Notes: generated by a model from the sequence alone, not told the origin. A DNA stretch of 64,000 nucleotides from Streptomyces roseolus (GCF_014649855.1 NZ_BMTV01000030.1:1-64000); one strand, 5' to 3'. Positions 36,415 through 45,469 are shown, numbered from the stretch's first letter. Numbers and translations: made by a program.

Positions 36415-38331
36415 TCAGAACGGGGGCTCCTGCTGGGGGCCGCGGTCCGCCGGACCGCGGCCCGACAGCACCTCGCCGTACGCCTGCATGAGGTCCCCGA
36501 GCCGCAGCGTGGCCAGGTCCTCGCGGGTGAGCGTGCCGGAGTAGCCGGAGAGCCGCAGGTCCCGGTAGGCGCAGGACTTCTCGTACAGGGTGCGCAGGAA
36601 GCGGCCGTTGCCCAGCTCGTCGATCCAGCCCTGCTCGACGACGTGGCCGCTGATCGAGCGCAGCTCCTCCAGGGCCTCCTCGTCCCAGCCGTCGCCGTTC
36701 GCCGCGGCCAGCACCTCGCCGATCGCGGTCAGTTCCTGCGGCCGGTAGGACGGGAAGTCGACCCGGGTGGTGAAGCGGGAGGAGAGCCCGGGGTTGGCGG
36801 CGAGCAGCCGGTCCATGCCCTCCGGGTACCCCGCCAGGATGACGACGAGGTGGTCGCGGTTGTCCTCGGCCCGCTTCAGCAGCACCTGGAGGGCCTCGTC
36901 GCCGTACGCGTCGCCCTTGCTGTAGCCGGAGTTCGAGAGCGCGTACGCCTCGTCGACGAAGAGCACCCCGCCGACCGCCGAGTCGATCAGCTCGTTCGCC
37001 TTCACCGCCGTCTGGCCGAGGAACTCCCCGACGAGGTCGGCCCGTTGGGCCTCCACGAGATGGTCGCCGCCGAGCAGACCGAGCGCGTAGAAGACCCGGC
37101 CGAGGATCCGGGCCACCGTCGTCTTGCCGGTGCCGGACGGCCCGGAGAAGACGAAGTGCCGCTTCGGCGGCTGCACCGGCAGTCCCTGCCCCGCCCGCAG
37201 CCGGGCCATCTCCAGCTGGGCGGAGAGCGCCTTGACCTGACGCTTCACCGGTTCGAGTCCGACCATGCCCTCCAGCTCGGCGAGCGCCTCGGCGAGCAGC
37301 GCCGGATCGGTCGGCCCGGCCGGGAAGCGCGGCGGACCGGGCTGCGCGGGCACCGGAGAGCTGTGCCGTACGACCTCCCGGGGCCCGGCCGGCGTGCCGG
37401 GCGGCACCGGATCGGGGGAGCGGCGCAGCCCGTCGCCGGGGGAGAGGGGCTCCGTCTCGGGGCCGGTGGCGGTGTCCGTGCCGTCCTGCCCGGGGCCCGC
37501 GCCGACCGTGCCGAGGACGACGGCGGCGAGGCCGGCCTGTTCGTCCATGCCGTCGAGCCCGTCGAAGCCGTCGTACTCGGCGATGGCGGCGAGCCGGGCG
37601 GCGGTGTCCATGAACGCCGGGTCGACCCGGTGCACCGCCCGGTAGAGGGGGAGGGCGGCGGCGCTGCGGCCGGTGCCCTCGTGGGCGCGGGCGAGCCAGT
37701 AGCGCAGCTCCTTGCGCTGCGGCTGCTCGCTGCGGCAGCGCATCAGGGCCGCCGAGAGCAGCGGCTCGGCCTGCCCGTACATCTCCAGGCGCACCCGGGC
37801 CATGCCGCCGAAGAGGCCCGCCTCGATGCCGAGCAGCGGGTCGTCCACGAGCGGTTCGGTGTGCCGGACCAGCTGGTCCCAGTCCTTGACCAGATAGGAG
37901 CGGCAGGCGTGCAGGAAGCGGACCTGCGGGTCGGTGTCGACCGGTGGCAGCTCGGCGAGCGCCCGGTCGAGCTCCGGGACGTGCCGCCCGTCGAGCCAGT
38001 GGGAGGCGTGGGCGAGCAGCAGGTCGCGCGGGCTCTCCAGCACCGGCTGCACCCACCAGCCGAGCCAGTACCAGGAGTTGAGGGTGCGGCGGTGCCGGGC
38101 GCGCTGCTCGCCGAAGCGCTCGCGGTTGCGGTACATGCGCAGCAGTGCGGTGGTGGTGTCCACCCGGAGGGCGTGCAGCCCGAGCCAGGCGTCCGCCATG
38201 CCGGGGTCGATCCGCACCGCGGCCCGGAACTCCTCCTCGGCCTGCGGGTAGGCGCCCATCGTGTAGGCGTCCACTCCGCGCAGCCAGGCGAGTTCGGCGG
38301 GGGCCTGCGCGCCCTGCGTGCCGATGTCCAT
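36415..38331 (-). CDS. AAA+ ATPase, CbxX/EccA-like, with N-terminal TPR-like region
   Basis: The 638-residue protein has a helical repeat N-terminus (about residues 1-270, TPR-like; YPQAEEEFRAAVRIDPGMAD), a Pro/Gly-rich linker (about 275-355) and a CbxX/CfqX AAA+ domain with Walker A GPSGTGKTTVA and Walker B GVLFVDEAYALS. The architecture is that of EccA, the cytosolic ATPase of type VII (ESX) secretion. No other ESX gene is near, so that role remains an inference. ATG 38331 (GGGGGA upstream) is preferred over the 78-codon longer frame, whose extension is not protein-like. A possible -10 TACGAT lies at 38390-38385 on the minus strand. Confidence 0.88.
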   Translation of the reverse strand: MDIGTQGAQAPAELAWLRGVDAYTMGAYPQAEEEFRAAVRIDPGMADAWLGLHALRVDTTTALLRMYRNRERFGEQRARHRRTLNSWYWLGWWVQPVLESPRDLLLAHASHWLDGRHVPELDRALAELPPVDTDPQVRFLHACRSYLVKDWDQLVRHTEPLVDDPLLGIEAGLFGGMARVRLEMYGQAEPLLSAALMRCRSEQPQRKELRYWLARAHEGTGRSAAALPLYRAVHRVDPAFMDTAARLAAIAEYDGFDGLDGMDEQAGLAAVVLGTVGAGPGQDGTDTATGPETEPLSPGDGLRRSPDPVPPGTPAGPREVVRHSSPVPAQPGPPRFPAGPTDPALLAEALAELEGMVGLEPVKRQVKALSAQLEMARLRAGQGLPVQPPKRHFVFSGPSGTGKTTVARILGRVFYALGLLGGDHLVEAQRADLVGEFLGQTAVKANELIDSAVGGVLFVDEAYALSNSGYSKGDAYGDEALQVLLKRAEDNRDHLVVILAGYPEGMDRLLAANPGLSSRFTTRVDFPSYRPQELTAIGEVLAAANGDGWDEEALEELRSISGHVVEQGWIDELGNGRFLRTLYEKSCAYRDLRLSGYSGTLTREDLATLRLGDLMQAYGEVLSGRGPADRGPQQEPPF

Positions 38332-38640
38332 CGGGTCCCCCACAACCGTCGGCGTATGGACGGGATTTGACCGCACCTGCGGGCATCGTACCTGCGCAGG
38401 CGGGGTGCGCTTAAGAAGAAGCGCAAGATCCGGAAGTGGTGACCCTGGGTGAGCGCAGGCGGTGGGAAGGGGGCCGGCGAGGGCGCGCGAGGGCGGAACG
38501 AAGCCCCCGATCACGGGGGAACAACCGGGGGCTTCGTGTCCGCGGCGGCTGTAGAAAAGCCGCACATTGAGAACGTAAGACCTTTAAGCCCCCGGGGTCA
38601 AGCGCCCTCCAGGCACTTGCGGAAGCGGAATTCCGGGGAC
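38332..38640. promoter_or_regulatory. 309-bp intergenic region: promoter side and hairpins
   Basis: Promoter side of the AAA gene (transcribed leftward): -10-like TACGAT at 38390-38385 and an inverted repeat GCGCTT-AAGAAG-AAGCGC at 38407-38424. Terminator side of the kinase gene: see 38498-38537 plus a second hairpin GCGGCT/AGCCGC (38545-38563). No gene is seen. Confidence 0.5.
38498..38537 (-). terminator. terminator beyond the kinase gene
   Basis: ACGAAGCCCCC (38498-38508) and GGGGGCTTCGT (38527-38537) form a perfect 11-bp stem with an 18-nt loop. A second hairpin lies at 38545-38563. The two together probably end the leftward kinase transcript. Confidence 0.75.
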
Positions 38641-39270
38641 TCAGTCCGCCGCCATCAGGCCGTCACGGTGGGTGATGATCTGGTCCGCGCCCGCCGTCAC
38701 AGTGGGCCCGGGAAGCCATGCGTACCCCTCGCCCCGCTCCCGTACCAGGGTGTCGGCGAAGGGCCGCGACGGGTCTTCGGCGAAATGGCGAGTCTCCGCC
38801 ACCACCCAGCCGTCCCAGAACTCCGCCTGCTCCGGCCCGTCCCGGTGCCGCCCCCGCTCCCAGGACGCCCCGGCCGGCCGCTCCATCCACAGCAGCCACG
38901 CCAGGTGCGGCCGCAGCTCCCGACGCCCGGAGCCCACGCCCTCCACCAGCACCACCGGCGCCGGGGGCAGCGCACGGGCGGCGCCGAAGCTCCGCAGATT
39001 CCAGTCGTACGGGTGGTAGCGAGCCGTCTCGCCGCGCTCCAGCGGCTCCAGGACCTGGGCGCGCAGCCGGTCCGTCCAGGCGAAGAGCTCCTCGTGGGTG
39101 GCGAGGTCGTCGAGCCGGAGCACGGGAGCGCCGTCGAGCGCGGCGGCGAGCCGGCGGGCGAGGGTGGACTTCCCGGAGCCGGCGTGGCCGTCGACCGCGA
39201 CCAGCCGCACCGGGCCGAGCGAGGGCGGCAGCCGGCGCAGTGCGCGGGCCGCGCGGTCGAGGTCGTCCAT
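38641..39270 (-). CDS. P-loop kinase, uridine kinase-like
   Basis: A 209-residue P-loop NTPase with Walker A VAVDGHAGSGKSTLAR near residue 25 and the kinase-like segments LRLDDLATHEELF and HPYDWNLRSFG. It resembles uridine kinase/phosphoribulokinase-type proteins of Streptomyces, whose substrate is not known. The Asp in LRLDD could be the catalytic base. ATG 39270 fits the start of homology. It is divergent from a secreted peptidase gene. Confidence 0.78.
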   Translation of the reverse strand: MDDLDRAARALRRLPPSLGPVRLVAVDGHAGSGKSTLARRLAAALDGAPVLRLDDLATHEELFAWTDRLRAQVLEPLERGETARYHPYDWNLRSFGAARALPPAPVVLVEGVGSGRRELRPHLAWLLWMERPAGASWERGRHRDGPEQAEFWDGWVVAETRHFAEDPSRPFADTLVRERGEGYAWLPGPTVTAGADQIITHRDGLMAAD

Positions 39271-39452
39271 GCCGCCCAGCGTAGGCCAGGGCCGCCCGCG
39301 CAGGTCAGCGCGGTGCCGCCGTCAGTGGTCTGCACCCATGTCGGTGGCGGCGACGCGGGCCGAAGTGCTGGCGAAGGCCCCGCCGAGCCGGGATAGTGGG
39401 CCCGCGCAGCCCCGTCCGATCGCCGTCCCGTCCTCGACTGGGGGTCCTCGCC

Positions 39453-40814
39453 ATGCCCGGATCAGCCTCACGCCGGACCGTCCTCGCCGCGGCGCTCGCG
39501 GCCGCCGCGGGCACCGCGGGAGCCGTGTCGGCCACGGCGGCCGAACCCGTCGCCGCGGAAGCGGACTCCGCCGCCCCGGCCGCCGCGACCGTCGCCAACC
39601 GCTTCTGGTCGACCTTCACCGACTGGCGCTCCGGGACCGCCGAGGGCACCCGGGCCGTCGCCGGGTACCGCCCCGGCCTGGTCCTGGAGGCGCCCCTGGG
39701 CCGTACCGACTACACCGACCCGCACACCGGGACGACCTCCGCCTGGGAGTACGCCCGCTGGACCTCGCCGGAGCACGCCCCGGCGGTGCCCGCCACCGAG
39801 GTGATCGCCTCCTGGAACGCCCACACCCCGGCCGGCACCTGGCTCCAGGTCGAGCTCTCCGGCGCGTACTCCGACGGCACGCGGACCCCCTGGTTCGTGA
39901 TGGGCCGCTGGGCCTCGGGGGACACCGACATCAAGCGCACCTCGGTCGACGACCAGACCGACGGCCGCAGCACCGTCTGGACCGACACCCTCGCCGTCGA
40001 CGACCCGGCGAGCGGCCTCCGCCTCGCCTCGTACCGCCTCCGGCTCACCCTCCACCGCCGTCCGGGCACCGCGCTCACCCCCACCGTGTGGCGGCTCGGC
40101 GCGATGGCCTCGGACGTCCCGGACCGCTTCACCGTCCCGGCCTCCGTGCCCGGCCTCGCCCGCGAACTGGCCGTCCCGCGCTACTCCCAGAACACCCACG
40201 CCGGCCAGTACCCCGAGTACGACAACGGCGGCGAGGCCTGGTGCAGCCCGACCTCCTCGCAGATGATCGTCGAGTACTGGGGCCGGGCCCCCTCCGCCGC
40301 GGACCTGGCCTGGGTGAACCCGGACTACGCCGACCCCCAGGTCTGCCACGCGGCCCGCTTCACCTACGACCACCAGTACTCCGGCTGCGGCAACTGGCCC
40401 TTCAACGCCGCCTACGCCGCCGCCTACCCCGACCTGAACGCCGTCGTCACCCGGCTCCGCTCGCTCACCGACCTGGAGACCCTGATCCGCGCCGGCATCC
40501 CGGCGATCACCTCCCAGTCCTTCCGCGCGGAGGAACTGACCGGCGCCGGCTACGGCACCGCGGGCCACCTGATGACGGTCATCGGCTTCACCCCCGACGG
40601 CGACGTGATCGCCAACGATCCCGCCTCCCCGACCAACGACGCCGTCCGCCGGGTCTACCGCCGCCGCGAGTGGGAGAACATCTGGCTCCGCACGAAGCGG
40701 TACAACGCGAGCGGGAAAGTGGTGTCCGGCACAGGCGGGGTCTGCTACCTGTACTTCCCCGACCGGCCGACTCCCGCGCAGCGCAAGGCGCTTCGGGCCG
40801 TGGGCGTGCTCTGA
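39453..40814 (+). CDS. secreted C39-family-like cysteine peptidase, Tat-type signal
   Basis: A 453-residue exported protein. The start SASRRTVLAAALAAAAGTAG is a typical Tat signal with two Arg. A beta-rich region of about 200 residues follows (GTWLQVELSGAYSDGTRTPW). The C-terminal domain resembles peptidase C39_2: Cys in GGEAWCSPTSSQM, His in GTAGHLMTVIGF and Asp in VIANDPASP make a plausible catalytic triad. It probably cleaves peptides or amidated cell wall material outside the cell. ATG 39453 is chosen since it begins the signal peptide. Confidence 0.88.
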   Translation: MPGSASRRTVLAAALAAAAGTAGAVSATAAEPVAAEADSAAPAAATVANRFWSTFTDWRSGTAEGTRAVAGYRPGLVLEAPLGRTDYTDPHTGTTSAWEYARWTSPEHAPAVPATEVIASWNAHTPAGTWLQVELSGAYSDGTRTPWFVMGRWASGDTDIKRTSVDDQTDGRSTVWTDTLAVDDPASGLRLASYRLRLTLHRRPGTALTPTVWRLGAMASDVPDRFTVPASVPGLARELAVPRYSQNTHAGQYPEYDNGGEAWCSPTSSQMIVEYWGRAPSAADLAWVNPDYADPQVCHAARFTYDHQYSGCGNWPFNAAYAAAYPDLNAVVTRLRSLTDLETLIRAGIPAITSQSFRAEELTGAGYGTAGHLMTVIGFTPDGDVIANDPASPTNDAVRRVYRRREWENIWLRTKRYNASGKVVSGTGGVCYLYFPDRPTPAQRKALRAVGVL

Positions 40815-40889
40815 GCCGTCCGGGGGCCGTCCGGGGGTGTGAGCGACGTCTCTGGTGGGGGGACGGGGGTCTGGCCCATGGTGGTGGGC

Positions 40890-41048
40890 ATGAGCGCCAC
40901 CACCACCACCTTCGCGGCCCGTCTGTTCACGCGTACGCGCACCGGCGGGCCCCAGGACGACCGGGGTCCCGAGCTCCTGGAGCACGTCCTGGGCTGGACC
41001 CTCGTCGTCCTGCTCGCCGTCCTCGTCACCCGAGCGGGTCTCATGTGA
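40890..41048 (+). CDS. small SCO1431-family membrane protein
   Basis: A 52-residue peptide with a polar N-terminal half (SATTTTFAARLFTRTRTGG) and one transmembrane helix (LGWTLVVLLAVLVTRAGLM). It matches, from memory, the small Streptomyces family named after SCO1431, of unknown function; the stretches TGGPQDDRGPELLEHVLGWT and the ending RAGLM are characteristic. ATG 40890 was preferred over an in-frame GTG at 40839 because it gives the family's usual length. The stop is 12 bases from a converging gene. Confidence 0.75.
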   Translation: MSATTTTFAARLFTRTRTGGPQDDRGPELLEHVLGWTLVVLLAVLVTRAGLM

Positions 41049-41060
41049 CCCGGCGGGCGG

Positions 41061-41549
41061 TCAGCGGGCGCCGTCCGGTGCGACCAGGACGCCGCTGACG
41101 CGGACGGTCCGGTCGGCCCAGACGGGGCCCGCGGCGAGCCGTGCCCACTCGGGGTCCCGGCGCCCGGGCAGGGTGCGGCCCTGGCTGGCCCAGAGGGAGT
41201 ACAGCGCCTGGTAGATCGGCGGGTCGGGATGGACCTGTACGGGGACCGGCGCGGGCGTCGGCACGGGCACCACCGGTACCGGGGCGACGGCCGTGGGGGC
41301 CGGCGCGGGCCGGGACGCCCCTTCCGGGGCCGAAACCGGAGCCGGGGTCGGGCCCGGAGCGGGGCTCGGGGCCGGGGGCGGCGGGGGAACCGGGGACCGC
41401 AGGGGTACCGGTGCCGGCGCGGTGCCGTCGGAGGCCGGGTCCGAGGGGCCGGAGGCCTCCGGAATCCAGGGAAGAACCGATTCTTCACCGCGCGGTTCGG
41501 TCTGCCGATGCCGACCGACTCCGCTGGGTGTGGAGTACAGCGTGGTCAT
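41061..41549 (-). CDS. proline-rich hypothetical protein
   Basis: A 162-residue protein with a central Pro/Ala-rich low-complexity region (about residues 40-105) and a short C-terminal block that looks conserved (YQALYSLWASQGRTLPGRRD, then PEWARLAAG). No domain is recognised. There is no clear signal peptide or transmembrane segment. It converges on the SCO1431-type gene. The coding call rests mainly on the C-terminal block and the frame preference. Confidence 0.6.
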   Translation of the reverse strand: MTTLYSTPSGVGRHRQTEPRGEESVLPWIPEASGPSDPASDGTAPAPVPLRSPVPPPPPAPSPAPGPTPAPVSAPEGASRPAPAPTAVAPVPVVPVPTPAPVPVQVHPDPPIYQALYSLWASQGRTLPGRRDPEWARLAAGPVWADRTVRVSGVLVAPDGAR

Positions 41550-41799
41550 GCCCGGACCAACGCGCCCCGGGCTCGCCGGGTCACCGCCCGACGGATTCGA
41601 GCGCCAGTTCGCGGCCTACTCATCGCTTATCCGGCCCTTATGCGCGCCGCCGTTCACCCCCCGCGTGCGCCCCTGCCCGCGGCCTGGTGCGCGCCTTTGC
41701 GCGTGTCCTCGCGCACGTCCTTCTTCGTACGGCCCGCGCCGGGGGACGCGTCCCGCCGGACGTCATGCCCTCCACGGACGAGGGAACCGGCCGCACGCC

Positions 41800-42353
41800 G
41801 CCACCGACGCCCGACGGGAAGCGCTGGAGACGGAGTCGGTGGCGATCCTGGCCCGGCTCCACGACCGGTTCCCGGCGAAGGAGGCCGAGTTCCTTGCTGC
41901 CCGTCGGCGACGGTGGCGCGCCGCGTCGGCACGCCGACGCCCGACGCGCCTCCTGCGCCTGGGTGGTGGAGGGCCTCGCGCCCTCACCGCTCATCGAGGC
42001 GGTCCTCGCGCGCCTGGAGGAGCGGTGGCCGGACGTCGAGGGGCCTGCGCGCCCCGCGCGGCCGACCTCGGCTGGGGCGTCTCCCCGCACAGCTTCCTCC
42101 AGGACCCGACCGAGGGCTCCGGCCGGCCGGGCCTCCCCGGCTTCCTGCGCCGCGAGGCGGCCGGACGGCGGTGCGCCGGACCGACCGGGCGCATCCTGCG
42201 CGCGGCGCTGCGGCACGCGATCGTCATACCGGGGATCGCGTACCGCCGGGCGTACTTCGGCGAGGTCGAGGTCCCCGTGGACCCCGGCCGGCTGATCCCG
42301 CACCACGCCGCCCTCGCGGCGATGGTGCGGGGACGCTACGGGACCGGCGGGCC
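41800..42353 (+). pseudogene. possible decayed coding remnant, frameshifted
   Basis: The 804-bp gap 41550-42353 holds no intact gene, but protein-like segments appear in two frames: REALETESVAILARLHDRF, then FPAKEAEFLAA (about 41814-41930), CAWVVEGLAPSPLIEAVLAR (about 41954-42045, other frame) and ADLGWGVSPHSFLQDPTEG (42061 on, first frame again) up to IPHHAALAAMVRGRYG. No stop is met before the opposite-strand gene. The middle piece resembles a phrase common in small Streptomyces proteins of unknown function. A TTA codon at 41637-41639 and weaker GC bias upstream also point to non-coding or decayed DNA. The parent family is not identified. Confidence 0.35.
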
Positions 42354-42722
42354 TCAGGCCGCGCGGCGCAGCTGCGCCGCGCGGATCGGCCGGGAGCCGG
42401 GGCCGCCGATGTGCGAGAACGGCTGGGTCCGCCAGTCGAGCCCCTGGGGGAGCGTCAGCAGGAGCGCGGTGTCCTGCTCCTGGACACCCGCCTCGGCGTC
42501 GGCGGACTCCGCCTCGTCGGCGGCCCGGCCGGTGCCCGGGCAGACCGTCAAGGTGAAGGGGTTCCACGGCGACGGGCAGAGCGCGTGCTCGGGCAGCGCG
42601 TCCTCGTCGGCGAGCAGTGCGATCGGCTGATCGCACTCCGGGCACACCACCCGGTACATCTCAAAGGTGTCGTACGCGTCCAGCTCGTCGGACGGCTCGA
42701 CGGATTCAACGGGCTCCTGCAT
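42354..42722 (-). CDS. hypothetical protein with CxxC zinc-ribbon-like motif
   Basis: A 122-residue protein. An acidic N-terminus (QEPVESVEPSDELDAYD) is followed by VVCPECDQPIALLADED, then LCPSPW and VCPGTGR, so four Cys (two in CPEC) could bind zinc. The rest is hydrophilic. No family is recognised. ATG 42722 is chosen because the region upstream is promoter-like; a longer open frame adds 27 unconvincing residues. It is divergent from an Lrp regulator gene across 225 bp. Confidence 0.7.
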   Translation of the reverse strand: MQEPVESVEPSDELDAYDTFEMYRVVCPECDQPIALLADEDALPEHALCPSPWNPFTLTVCPGTGRAADEAESADAEAGVQEQDTALLLTLPQGLDWRTQPFSHIGGPGSRPIRAAQLRRAA

Positions 42723-42935
42723 GGAGAATCTCCCCCTCGGACCGGTCGGCCGATACTGTGCGGCCGGGACCACAGCAAGCCCTTCCCATGCGGAACTCCG
42801 CATAACCGTGAGCGGACCGCAGATGCCCCGGGCAAACCTGTGGCGTTCGTCACATGCCTGTCGCAGGTGCCCCGCGGGGGCTCATAGCGGTCCATAAGGA
42901 TCCCTCCCGGCTGGGCCCGGGACCCTTCGGCGCAA

Positions 42936-42941
42936 TAGGGT
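42936..42941 (+). promoter_or_regulatory. -10 box of Lrp gene, leaderless-type
   Basis: TAGGGT ends 6 bases before the ATG at 42948, leaving no room for a ribosome site; the transcript is probably leaderless. Confidence 0.5.
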
Positions 42942-42947
42942 CGGCGC

Positions 42948-43388
42948 ATGGAGGAGCTGGATCGTCAGATCGTCGAGTTGCTCGTCAAGGACGGGCGCAT
43001 GAGCTACACCGACCTGGGCAAGGCCACCGGCCTGTCCACGTCGGCCGTGCATCAGCGCGTCCGCCGCCTGGAGCAGCGCGGAGTCATCCGCGGCTATGCC
43101 GCCGTCGTCGACCCCGAGGCGGTGGGCCTGCCGCTGACCGCCTTCATCTCGGTCAAACCCTTCGACCCCAGCGCCCCCGACGACACCCCCGACCGGCTCG
43201 CCGACATCCCCGAGATCGAGGCCTGCCACAGCGTCGCCGGTGACGAGAACTACATCCTCAAGGTCCGGGTCGCCACGCCCCTGGAGCTGGAGCACCTGCT
43301 CAGCCGGATCCGCTCCCAGGCGCACGTCTCCAGCCGCACCACCGTCGTCCTGTCCACCCCGTACGAAGCCAGGCCGCCCCGCATTTAG
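42948..43388 (+). CDS. Lrp/AsnC-family regulator (second in the window)
   Basis: The 146-residue protein has an N-terminal HTH (residues 1-52; MSYTDLGKATGLSTSAVHQR) and a RAM effector domain (about 65-140; CHSVAGDENYILKVRV). It differs clearly in sequence from the Lrp protein at 16546. A -10 box ends 6 bases before the ATG. Its stop codon TAG (43386-43388) is part of the -10-like TAGCCT of the next gene, so the two are adjacent but may be separately transcribed. It may control the amidohydrolase that follows. Confidence 0.93.
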   Translation: MEELDRQIVELLVKDGRMSYTDLGKATGLSTSAVHQRVRRLEQRGVIRGYAAVVDPEAVGLPLTAFISVKPFDPSAPDDTPDRLADIPEIEACHSVAGDENYILKVRVATPLELEHLLSRIRSQAHVSSRTTVVLSTPYEARPPRI

Positions 43389-43391
43389 CCT
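43386..43391 (+). promoter_or_regulatory. -10 box of amidohydrolase gene, overlapping the previous stop
   Basis: TAGCCT contains the stop codon of the Lrp gene and ends 6 bases before the ATG at 43398; a leaderless start is suggested. Confidence 0.4.
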
Positions 43392-43397
43392 GGTCGC

Positions 43398-45026
43398 ATG
43401 AGCGAGAGCCTGAATTCCGGCGAACACCGCACCGTGCTGCTGCGCGGTGGAGAAGTCCACAGCCCCGCCGACCCCTTCGCCACCGCCATGGTGGTGGAGC
43501 GCGGTCACGTCGCCTGGGTGGGCGAGGAGGGCGCCGCCGACGCCTTCGCCTCCGGCGTGGACGAGGTGATCGACCTGGAGGGCGCGCTCGTCACCCCGGC
43601 CTTCGTGGACGCCCACGTCCACACCACGGCCACCGGCTTCGCCCTCACCGGCCTCGACCTCTCCTCCGCCGCCTCGCTCGCCGAGGCGGCGGAGCTGGTC
43701 CGCGCCCACGCCGCCGCCCGCCCCGGCGACCGCATCCTCATCGGCCACGGCTGGGACGCCTCCCGCTGGCCCGAACGGCGCCCGCTCACCCGCGAGGAGC
43801 TCGACGGCCTCACCGGAGGCCGCCCGCTGTACCTCACCCGGATCGACGTCCACTCGGCCGTCGTCACCACCGCGCTGCTCGACCTCGTCCCCGGCGTACG
43901 GGAGCTCGACGGCTTCCACGAGGGGCGCGCGCCCCTCACGGGCGACGCCCACCACGCCGTGCGCGCCGCCGCCTTCGCCGCCGTCTCGCCGGCCCAGCGC
44001 ACCGAGGCCCAGCGCGCCGCCCGCGTCCGCGCCGCCTCCCTCGGCATCGGCACCCTCCACGAGTGCGGCGGGCCGCAGATCTCCTCCGAGGACGACTTCA
44101 CCGGCCTCCTCGACCTCGCCCGCGGCGAGCCCGGCCCCCGGGTGGTCGGCTACTGGGCGGACCTGGACGTCGAGCGGGCCCGGGCGCTCGGCGCCCTCGG
44201 CGCGGCCGGCGACCTCTTCGCCGACGGCTCCCTCGGCTCGCACACCGCCTGCCTCCACGAGCCGTACGCGGACTCCGCCGGTCACACCGGTGCGGCCCAC
44301 CTGGACGCCGCCGCGGTGGCCGCGCACGTCGTCGCCTGCACGGAGGCGGGGCTCCAGGCCGGCTTCCACGCCATCGGCGACGCCGCGGTGAGCGCCGTCG
44401 TGGACGGCGTCAGGGCCGCCGCCGAGAAGCTCGGCCCGGCCCGCGTCCGGGCCGCCCGGCACCGCGTCGAGCACGCCGAGATGCTCACCCCCGAGACGGT
44501 CGCAGCCTTCGCCGAGCTCGGCCTCACCGCCTCCGTCCAGCCCGCCTTCGACGCCCTGTGGGGCGGTGAGGACGGCATGTACGCCGAGCGGCTCGGGGCC
44601 GAGCGGGCCCGCACCCTCAACCCGTACGCGGCCCTGCTGCGGGCCGGCGTGCCGCTGGCCTTCGGCTCGGACAGCCCGGTCACCCCGCTGGACCCGTGGG
44701 GGACCGTCCGGGCCGCCGCCTTCCACCGCACCCCCGAGCACCGGATCTCGGTCCGGGCCGCCTTCACCGCCCATACGCGCGGCGGCTGGCGCGCGGTCGG
44801 CCGGGACGACGCCGGCATCCTGGTGCCGGGCGCGCCCGCCGACTACGCGATCTGGCGGACCGGGGACCTGGTCGTCCAGGCGCCGGACGACCGGGTGGCC
44901 CGCTGGTCCACCGACCCCAGGTCCGGAACGCCCGGTCTGCCCGACCTGTCTCCCGGGGTCGACCTCCCCGTCTGCCTGCGGACGGTCGTGCACGGACAGA
45001 CGGTGTTCGTACGACCGAACGAGTGA
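43398..45026 (+). CDS. amidohydrolase, YtcJ-like (amidohydro_3)
   Basis: The 542-residue metal-dependent hydrolase has the metal site VDAHVHTTATG near the N-terminus, a His in GFHAIGDAA, another in RHRVEHAEM and the Asp in LAFGSDSPVTPLDPW. These match the YtcJ/'N-acyl-D-amino acid deacylase-like' branch, whose substrate is generally unknown. It is cytoplasmic (no signal). It follows an Lrp regulator gene by 9 bases, suggesting a link to amino acid or amide metabolism. A 443-bp gap with a promoter follows. Confidence 0.87.
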   Translation: MSESLNSGEHRTVLLRGGEVHSPADPFATAMVVERGHVAWVGEEGAADAFASGVDEVIDLEGALVTPAFVDAHVHTTATGFALTGLDLSSAASLAEAAELVRAHAAARPGDRILIGHGWDASRWPERRPLTREELDGLTGGRPLYLTRIDVHSAVVTTALLDLVPGVRELDGFHEGRAPLTGDAHHAVRAAAFAAVSPAQRTEAQRAARVRAASLGIGTLHECGGPQISSEDDFTGLLDLARGEPGPRVVGYWADLDVERARALGALGAAGDLFADGSLGSHTACLHEPYADSAGHTGAAHLDAAAVAAHVVACTEAGLQAGFHAIGDAAVSAVVDGVRAAAEKLGPARVRAARHRVEHAEMLTPETVAAFAELGLTASVQPAFDALWGGEDGMYAERLGAERARTLNPYAALLRAGVPLAFGSDSPVTPLDPWGTVRAAAFHRTPEHRISVRAAFTAHTRGGWRAVGRDDAGILVPGAPADYAIWRTGDLVVQAPDDRVARWSTDPRSGTPGLPDLSPGVDLPVCLRTVVHGQTVFVRPNE

Positions 45027-45469
45027 TGTCCGGTTGACGGCCACCCGGATGTGCGCACCACGGGTTCGTCCCGGACCTGCGGATCTCCCGGCCCGGCCTG
45101 CGGCTTCTCGGTAACCCCGCAGGTCAAGCGGGTGTTGACAGCCGACCGTCCTGGCCCGGTAGGTTCTCCCGCGTCCACCACAGGACGTCCGACCGGACCA
45201 CGCCTCCTCGCACGCGCCGACCGCCGCCCGCGCCTCGGCCGCGAGGGAAGGTTTCGCCGGCGGAAGGTGCGACCCGGGTGGGGCCCGGACGTTCAGTAGA
45301 CAACGGCCTTGTGCCGATCCGCAGCCGGCGGGTCCCGGGTCGGACCGAAGGACGTCGGGCCCCGCACCGCACCCCGCGCCGAGGTCGCACGTCTCACACC
45401 CCGCAGGACCGGACCACGTCGGAGACCTCGCTAAGGTGGGGGCCTGTGTCTGTATCCGAAGGGGCAGTA
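45027..45469. promoter_or_regulatory. 443-bp intergenic region with a near-consensus orphan promoter
   Basis: TTGACA (45135-45140) - 19 bp - TAGGTT (45160-45165) is the best promoter match in the window; it points right. More than 300 nt separate it from the ppm start (45470) and the stretch between has no convincing reading frame. A -10-like TAGACA (45297-45302) and TAAGGT (45432-45437) lie further down. The region may hold a long leader or a small RNA. Confidence 0.6.

Noticed and set aside
38498-38563. Two adjacent hairpins that could be a tRNA or small RNA
   Set aside because: No acceptor stem, T-loop or anticodon pattern; they fit a terminator after the kinase gene.
36415-41048. A type VII (ESX) secretion locus suggested by the EccA-like ATPase
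   Set aside because: No EsxA/B, EccB, EccC, EccD or mycosin gene is in the vicinity.
40839-41048. A longer SCO1431-type protein starting at GTG 40839
   Set aside because: The extra 17 residues are Gly-rich and not family-like, and ATG 40890 gives the usual length.
41638-42645. A 335-codon open frame on the minus strand
   Set aside because: It overlaps the zinc-ribbon gene in another frame, has no recognisable domain and is dominated by Arg/Ala/Gly.
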